Assembly: GCA_003228965.1 (NCBI GenBank)
Contig: QIGP01000218.1
Location: 1-13,453 of the forward strand
DNA: 13,453 nt
Source of the DNA: Gammaproteobacteria bacterium
GTDB taxonomy: Bacteria; Pseudomonadota; Gammaproteobacteria; Steroidobacterales; SZUA-146
Direction of reading: 5' to 3'
A program made the translations under genes and the position numbers. Numbering within the stretch: position 1 is the first letter of the stretch; every line of letters begins with the position of its first letter. Below the pieces are notes generated by a model. That model saw only the letters and a program-made list of their open reading frames with translations, was not told where the DNA came from and made no database searches. This document shows positions 9,094 to 13,453 of this stretch, one piece after another.

Positions 9094-10401
9094 CTATGCG
9101 ACGCGCGAATCGGGGGCGTCGACGATGCTGTGACCGTGCTCAATCATGTATTCGAATTCGTGTCCAAACTGGCGCAGAAAACTCTGCACCGGCCATGCCG
9201 CAGCATCGCCCAGTGCACAAATGGTGTGACCCTCAATCTTGTTCGCCACGTCCATGAGTTTACCCAAGTCTTCCTGGGTGCCCTTGCCCTGCCGAATGCG
9301 TTTAATCATGCGATACATCCAGCCGGTACCTTCACGGCACGGAGTACATTGCCCGCAACTTTCGGCGTAGTAAAAACGTGATATGCGCTCAAGCACACTG
9401 ACCATACAGGTTTGATCATCCATGACGACAACCGCACCGGTACCCAACGAAGAACCGGCGGCTTGCACCGAGTCGTAGTCCATTGTGGCTTCAAGCATTT
9501 TCTCACCGTGAACAACCGGCACTGAAGAACCACCAGGAATAACGGCTTTGAGTTTCCGACCGTTACGAATTCCGCCGCAAATTTCAATAAGTTCTTTGAA
9601 CGGTACGCCCATAGGCAATTCGTAGTTACCAGGTTTATTCACGTGGCCAGACACCGAGAAAATAGCGGTTCCGCCAGCGTTCTCTACGCCCAGGTTTTTA
9701 AACCATTCAGCGCCGTTGCGAATAATGCTGGGCGCAGACGCAATACTGTACGTATTGTTAACCGTAGTTGGTTTGCCAAACGCACCGAAGTTAGCAGGGA
9801 ACGGCGGTTTAAACCGGGGTCGCCCTGGCTTGCCTTCAAGCGACTCAAGTAGCCCGGTTTCTTCGCCACAAATGTAAGCGCCTGCGCCGACAAATGCGTG
9901 CAGGTCAAAGTTGATGCCGGAGCCCAGAATGTTCTGGCCCAAATAACCGCGTTCGTACGCTTCTTTGAGCGCCGCTTCAAAACGGGGCACGGGCTCGTCG
10001 ATAAATTCGCCGCGAATGTAGTTGTAACCAACCGTCGCACCCATGGAGTATCCGGCAATGATCATGCCTTCAACCACGGAGTGTGGGTTGTAACGTAAAA
10101 TATCGCGATCGTGGCAGGTACCTGGCTCTGATTCGTCAGAGTTACACACGATGTATTTTTGGCCCGGTGCGTTTCGCGGCATGAAACTCCATTTCAAGCC
10201 CGTTGGAAAACCGGCTCCGCCTCGTCCACGTAAGCCCGATGCCTTCATTTCGTTGACTACATCGTCTGAGGACATGCCCGCGACAATTTTCTTGAGCGCT
10301 TCATAGCCACCCAGTTTTTCATAGACTTCGATTGACCAGGGCTCGTCGTGTCCGTGCGTTGCAAACGCGACCAGGTTTTTTTGTTCAAGCCACTTGCTCA
10401 T
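9094..10401 (-). CDS. nuoF: NADH-quinone oxidoreductase subunit F (NADH- and FMN-binding)
   Basis: Entry point for electrons: oxidises NADH with FMN and holds cluster N3. 435 aa, normal length. Motifs: glycine-rich [15 protein letters not shown] (57-71) for [19 protein letters not shown] (86-101), [19 protein letters not shown] (172-190) for NADH, and N3 ligands Cys349, Cys352, Cys355 ([15 protein letters not shown]) plus Cys395 ([13 protein letters not shown]). Two oddities: residue 183 is Gly where relatives have Ala (GEETALL), and residues 215-220 read NNTYSI where relatives usually have NNVETL or NNTETF; see findings. The start ATG lies 11 bp after nuoE. The reading frame and the rest of the protein are intact, so it is probably active. 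Confidence 0.97.
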   Translation of the reverse strand: MSKWLEQKNLVAFATHGHDEPWSIEVYEKLGGYEALKKIVAGMSSDDVVNEMKASGLRGRGGAGFPTGLKWSFMPRNAPGQKYIVCNSDESEPGTCHDRDILRYNPHSVVEGMIIAGYSMGATVGYNYIRGEFIDEPVPRFEAALKEAYERGYLGQNILGSGINFDLHAFVGAGAYICGEETGLLESLEGKPGRPRFKPPFPANFGAFGKPTTVNNTYSIASAPSIIRNGAEWFKNLGVENAGGTAIFSVSGHVNKPGNYELPMGVPFKELIEICGGIRNGRKLKAVIPGGSSVPVVHGEKMLEATMDYDSVQAAGSSLGTGAVVVMDDQTCMVSVLERISRFYYAESCGQCTPCREGTGWMYRMIKRIRQGKGTQEDLGKLMDVANKIEGHTICALGDAAAWPVQSFLRQFGHEFEYMIEHGHSIVDAPDSRVA

Positions 10402-10412
10402 AAAACTGCTCT

Positions 10413-10934
10413 TTAGTGTCCGTGCGGGTTGTCGTCAACCGCATCCAGAATTTGATCTACTTTTTCAGGCGTGAGATTTTCGTGGTAGACGTGATCGACC
10501 ATCATCATTGGCGCGCCAACACAGGCGGCGAGACATTCTTCCTCAAGCTTGAGGTAAAACTTGCCGTCGGGCGTGCTTTCACCTGTTTTTATACCTAGCT
10601 TGTTCTCAACGTGCTTCACTATTTCCGCTGAACCACACAACATGCAGCTGATGTTAGTGCAGATTGAAATACTGTTGCGACCCACCGGTTTGGTTTCGAA
10701 CATCGAATAGAATGCCGCGACTTCGTAGACCTGAATGGGTGGCAAGTCGAGGTACTCGGCAACCGCATTCATAAGCTCGTCGGTCAGGTAACCCAGATTG
10801 TGGTGCTGCGCTTCACGCAACGCTGCAATGACGGCCGAACGCTGACGTCCTTCCGGAAACTTTTTAATCCAGTGATCTATTTCCGCCCGCACTTCGGCAG
10901 ACAACACACTGCTTGCTGATGAAGAATCTGTCAT
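10413..10934 (-). CDS. nuoE: NADH-quinone oxidoreductase subunit E
   Basis: Thioredoxin-like [2Fe-2S] subunit (24-kDa homologue) that docks on NuoF and carries cluster N1a. 173 aa, usual length. Ligands: Cys92 and Cys97 in ICTNISC (C-x4-C), and Cys134 and Cys138 in [11 protein letters not shown] (C-x3-C). The helical N-terminal half contains the family block [11 protein letters not shown] (69-79). The C-terminus is histidine-rich but short (DNPHGH). nuoD ends 6 bp upstream and nuoF starts 11 bp downstream. The ribosome binding site is weak, so translation may depend on coupling to nuoD. Confidence 0.97.
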   Translation of the reverse strand: MTDSSSASSVLSAEVRAEIDHWIKKFPEGRQRSAVIAALREAQHHNLGYLTDELMNAVAEYLDLPPIQVYEVAAFYSMFETKPVGRNSISICTNISCMLCGSAEIVKHVENKLGIKTGESTPDGKFYLKLEEECLAACVGAPMMMVDHVYHENLTPEKVDQILDAVDDNPHGH

Positions 10935-10940
10935 GAATAA

Positions 10941-12194
10941 CTACCGATCAATTTCGCCAAACACAATGTCCTGAGTGCCGATAACGGCAACCACGTCGGC
11001 CAGCATATGGCCTTGTACCATTTCATTCATTGCCGCCAAATGGGAAAACCCCGGTGCGCGAATTTTTACGCGGAAAGGTTTGTTGGCGCCGTCTGAAATC
11101 AGGTAGCAGCCAAACTCTCCTTTGGGGTGTTCGATGGCTGAATACACTTCACCAGCCGGTACGCAATAGCCTTCGGTGAACAGTTTAAAGTGGTGAATCA
11201 ACGATTCCATATCGCCTTTCATGTCCGGTCGTTTCGGTGGCGCGATTTTAGTGTCGCCCACCATGACTGGACCTTCGTTTTTGCGTAACCAGTCAACGCA
11301 CTGTTTAACAATGCGATTGGACTGCCGCATTTCCTCAACACGTACCAGGTAACGGTCGTAGCAGTCGCCGTGAACGCCAACAGGAATGTCAAAGTCCATG
11401 CGGTCGTACACTTCGTACGGTTGCTTCTTACGCAAGTCCCATTCAATGCCGGAGCCGCGCAACATTGGACCGGTAAAGCCAAGCTCAATAGCACGCTCGG
11501 GTGATACCACGCCAATGTTAACGGTACGCTGTTTCCAAATGCGGTTATCGGTTAGCAGCGTTTCATAGGTGTCCACACAAGCCGGGAAGCGCTCAGTAAA
11601 ATCTTCGATGAAATCAAGCAACGATCCTTCACGTTTTTCGTTAAGCTTGTCGACTTCCTTTTGCGAACGGAATTTCGACGCCATTTGTTTGGGCATAAAG
11701 TCTGGCAAGTCGCGATAGACTCCACCTGGGCGGTAGTAAGTCGCGTGCAGTCGTGCACCCGACACCGCTTCGTAGCAGTCCATCAAATCTTCACGTTCGC
11801 GGAAGGCGTAAAGAAACAAAGTCATTGCACCAATGTCGAGACCGTGTGCTCCTATCCACATCAGGTGGTTCAGAATGCGCGTAATCTCGTCGAACATCAC
11901 ACGAATGTACTGGGCGCGCTCGGGTACCTGGACACCAAGAAGTTTCTCAATGGCCAAGACGTAACCGTGCTCGTTACACATCATTGAGACATAGTCGAGA
12001 CGGTCCATGTAGCCAATGCTTTGATTGTACGGTTTGGTTTCCGCCAGCTTTTCAGTGCCACGGTGGAGCAAGCCTACGTGTGGATCGGCGCGGTGAATGA
12101 CTTCGCCGTCCAACTCAAGCACCAAACGCAACACACCGTGAGCGGCCGGATGTTGCGGCCCGAAATTCATGGTGTAGCTTTCAATCTCACGCAT
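10941..12194 (-). CDS. nuoD: NADH-quinone oxidoreductase subunit D
   Basis: 49-kDa homologue, related to the large subunit of NiFe hydrogenases; forms the quinone headgroup site with NuoB. 417 aa, standard for the stand-alone form. Conserved quinone-site elements: [13 protein letters not shown] (12-24) with His19, the likely equivalent of the quinone-contacting His38 of Thermus Nqo4, and Tyr78 in [13 protein letters not shown], equivalent to Tyr87. The C-terminus [12 protein letters not shown] is diagnostic. The nickel-binding cysteines of hydrogenases are absent, as expected. The ATG overlaps the end of nuoC by 8 bp; nuoC and nuoD are separate genes here, unlike the nuoCD fusion of E. coli. 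Confidence 0.98.
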   Translation of the reverse strand: MREIESYTMNFGPQHPAAHGVLRLVLELDGEVIHRADPHVGLLHRGTEKLAETKPYNQSIGYMDRLDYVSMMCNEHGYVLAIEKLLGVQVPERAQYIRVMFDEITRILNHLMWIGAHGLDIGAMTLFLYAFREREDLMDCYEAVSGARLHATYYRPGGVYRDLPDFMPKQMASKFRSQKEVDKLNEKREGSLLDFIEDFTERFPACVDTYETLLTDNRIWKQRTVNIGVVSPERAIELGFTGPMLRGSGIEWDLRKKQPYEVYDRMDFDIPVGVHGDCYDRYLVRVEEMRQSNRIVKQCVDWLRKNEGPVMVGDTKIAPPKRPDMKGDMESLIHHFKLFTEGYCVPAGEVYSAIEHPKGEFGCYLISDGANKPFRVKIRAPGFSHLAAMNEMVQGHMLADVVAVIGTQDIVFGEIDR

Positions 12195-12909
12195 GATCGT
12201 TCTCGTTCGAACCGTCCTGGGTCAAATTGGTGTCGTAACGGTTGTCGTCGCGAATAACGCGTGGGACCAAGGTTCGAGGCGCAATAGACACAGGTTGATA
12301 AATAACGCGGCCCTGTTCGGGGTCGTAACGCACTTCGGTGTAGCCGCTGATCGGAAAGTCCTTGCGAAACGGGTGTCCGACAAAACCGTAGTCGGTCAGC
12401 AGACGGCGAAGATCGGGATGGCCGTCGAACAAGATGCCGAACATGTCGAACGCCTCGCGCTCAAACCAGTCGGCTGCATTCCAAATCGGATAGGACGAAG
12501 GCACTCTCGGTGCGTCGTCGTCAGGTGCGTATAAACGCACACGAAGTCGGGTATTAAACGAATACGACAATAGGTGAATTACTGCTGCGAACCGAGGCCC
12601 GTCTGCGTCGTCGTGTGTCGCATCATTTCGACTAACGCCACGGTTAAATCCGGAGCGAGTGGCCGTATTGCCCTTCCACTCGTCTTTTCCGTAGCCCATG
12701 TAATCAACACCGCATACGTCGATGAGCGCGTCGAACTTGAACGCAGGCTCGTCACGCAGCGCAGTAGCAACCTCAACCCAATCGTCGGCGCCCACCACCA
12801 ACGTATGGTCTCCACGACCGACTTGAAGCACAGCGACTTTGTCGCCGAACCATTCGGTGATGGCGTCGGCCATTGAATTAGGCGCGGTAAGAGCGTCGAG
12901 TTGGCTCAT
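12187..12909 (-). CDS. nuoC: NADH-quinone oxidoreductase subunit C
   Basis: 30-kDa homologue, a structural subunit packing against NuoD and NuoB. 240 aa. Signature blocks are [20 protein letters not shown] (148-167) followed by [19 protein letters not shown]. The earlier block [10 protein letters not shown] (64-73) is followed by a hydrophilic segment (about 75-105, [17 protein letters not shown] then an Asp-rich run) before the conserved strand [14 protein letters not shown]; many relatives have a shorter linker, although Xanthomonadales-type NuoC also has a long one. The C-terminal tail after [11 protein letters not shown] is polar. GAGGA lies 6 nt before the ATG, inside the end of nuoB, and nuoB ends 3 bp upstream. 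The stop overlaps nuoD. Confidence 0.97.
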   Translation of the reverse strand: MSQLDALTAPNSMADAITEWFGDKVAVLQVGRGDHTLVVGADDWVEVATALRDEPAFKFDALIDVCGVDYMGYGKDEWKGNTATRSGFNRGVSRNDATHDDADGPRFAAVIHLLSYSFNTRLRVRLYAPDDDAPRVPSSYPIWNAADWFEREAFDMFGILFDGHPDLRRLLTDYGFVGHPFRKDFPISGYTEVRYDPEQGRVIYQPVSIAPRTLVPRVIRDDNRYDTNLTQDGSNENDHA

Positions 12910-12912
12910 CGC

Positions 12913-13452
12913 TTATCCTCGTGCAATGGTGTTGGTACGTTTGATTTTCTTCTGCAGCTGCAGAATTCCGTACAACAGGGCTTCCGCTGTGGGCGGGCAG
13001 CCCGGCACGTATATGTCGACAGGCACCACACGGTCACAACCTCTGACCACGGAGTAAGAGTAGTGGTAGTAACCACCACCGTTGGCACACGAACCCATAG
13101 AAATAACCCAGCGAGGCTCGGCCATCTGGTCGTACACTTTGCGTAACGCGGGAGCCATCTTGTTGCACAGTGTGCCTGCCACAATCATGACGTCGCTTTG
13201 ACGAGGGCTTGCACGGAAAAGAACGCCGAACTGATCAAGGTCGTAGCGCGCAGCACCCGCGTGCATCATCTCTACGGCACAGCAAGCCAGCCCGAACGTC
13301 ATGGGCCACATGGAACCTGTTCGTGCCCAGTTGATGACGGCGTCGGCGCTTGCCGTTAGAAAACCCGGACCCGCCTGCCCTTCTTCGGACACGCCGGAGT
13401 CGATAGCCGGCACATCGGATGCGCCGTAGTTTTGTTCAGGTTCTAGTCCCAT
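12913..13452 (-). CDS. nuoB: NADH-quinone oxidoreductase subunit B (start close to window edge)
   Basis: PSST homologue that holds cluster N2, the last Fe-S centre before quinone. 179 aa from the ATG at 13452. Ligands are complete: tandem Cys57-Cys58 in [12 protein letters not shown], Cys122 in [17 protein letters not shown], and Cys152 in [15 protein letters not shown]. The conserved part begins about residue 30 ([20 protein letters not shown]). The first ~29 residues are polar and poorly conserved, so the annotated start is plausible, but only one base precedes it in the window and an upstream start or ribosome binding site cannot be judged. nuoC follows after 3 bp. nuoA would be expected just upstream, outside the window. 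Confidence 0.95.
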   Translation of the reverse strand: MGLEPEQNYGASDVPAIDSGVSEEGQAGPGFLTASADAVINWARTGSMWPMTFGLACCAVEMMHAGAARYDLDQFGVLFRASPRQSDVMIVAGTLCNKMAPALRKVYDQMAEPRWVISMGSCANGGGYYHYSYSVVRGCDRVVPVDIYVPGCPPTAEALLYGILQLQKKIKRTNTIARG

Positions 13453-13453
13453 T

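Noticed and set aside
1..13453. Search for a new system, mobile element, CRISPR array or RNA gene in the window
   Set aside because: The whole window is accounted for by thirteen contiguous nuo genes with gaps of 92 bp or less; there is no space for an additional system and no repeats or foreign-looking segments were seen.

Overview
The window is one uninterrupted piece of a respiratory complex I operon (nuo, proton-translocating NADH:ubiquinone oxidoreductase). Every gene lies on the minus strand, so it is transcribed from right to left: nuoB, C, D, E, F, G, H, I, J, K, L, M and the first 268 codons of nuoN, which runs off the left edge. nuoA is expected just beyond the right edge. The organism looks like a gammaproteobacterium. 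nuoC and nuoD are separate, nuoG is short (722 aa) and lacks the extra N7 cluster cysteines, and NuoC has a long variable loop like that of the Xanthomonadales and their relatives. I cannot support a genus.

Layout from right to left (order of transcription): the peripheral quinone-reducing module (nuoB, nuoC, nuoD, 13452-10941), the NADH-oxidising module (nuoE, nuoF, nuoG, 10934-6913), the membrane/peripheral junction (nuoH, nuoI, 6904-5314), the small membrane subunits (nuoJ, nuoK, 5221-4296), and the three antiporter-like proton pumps (nuoL, nuoM, partial nuoN, 4293-1). Gaps are tiny (2-16 bp), and there are overlaps at nuoC/nuoD (8 bp) and nuoJ/nuoK (4 bp). The exceptions are 64 bp between nuoH and nuoI and 92 bp between nuoI and nuoJ; the latter holds a small perfect hairpin. 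No stretch over 300 bp lacks a gene, and I saw no RNA gene, mobile element, CRISPR array or internal terminator.

How the parts work together: NuoF binds NADH and FMN. Electrons pass through the Fe-S clusters of NuoF, NuoE (side cluster), NuoG, NuoI and NuoB to quinone, bound at the NuoB/NuoD/NuoH interface. The released energy drives proton pumping through NuoH, NuoJ, NuoK, NuoN, NuoM and NuoL. All cluster-ligand cysteines and key membrane Glu/Lys residues I looked for are present, so the complex should be functional.

I found no new system. The points worth a second look are modest: residue changes at strongly conserved places (two arginines inside a NuoM membrane helix; two changes in the NuoF nucleotide-binding region), the intergenic hairpin, and a TTG start for nuoJ.
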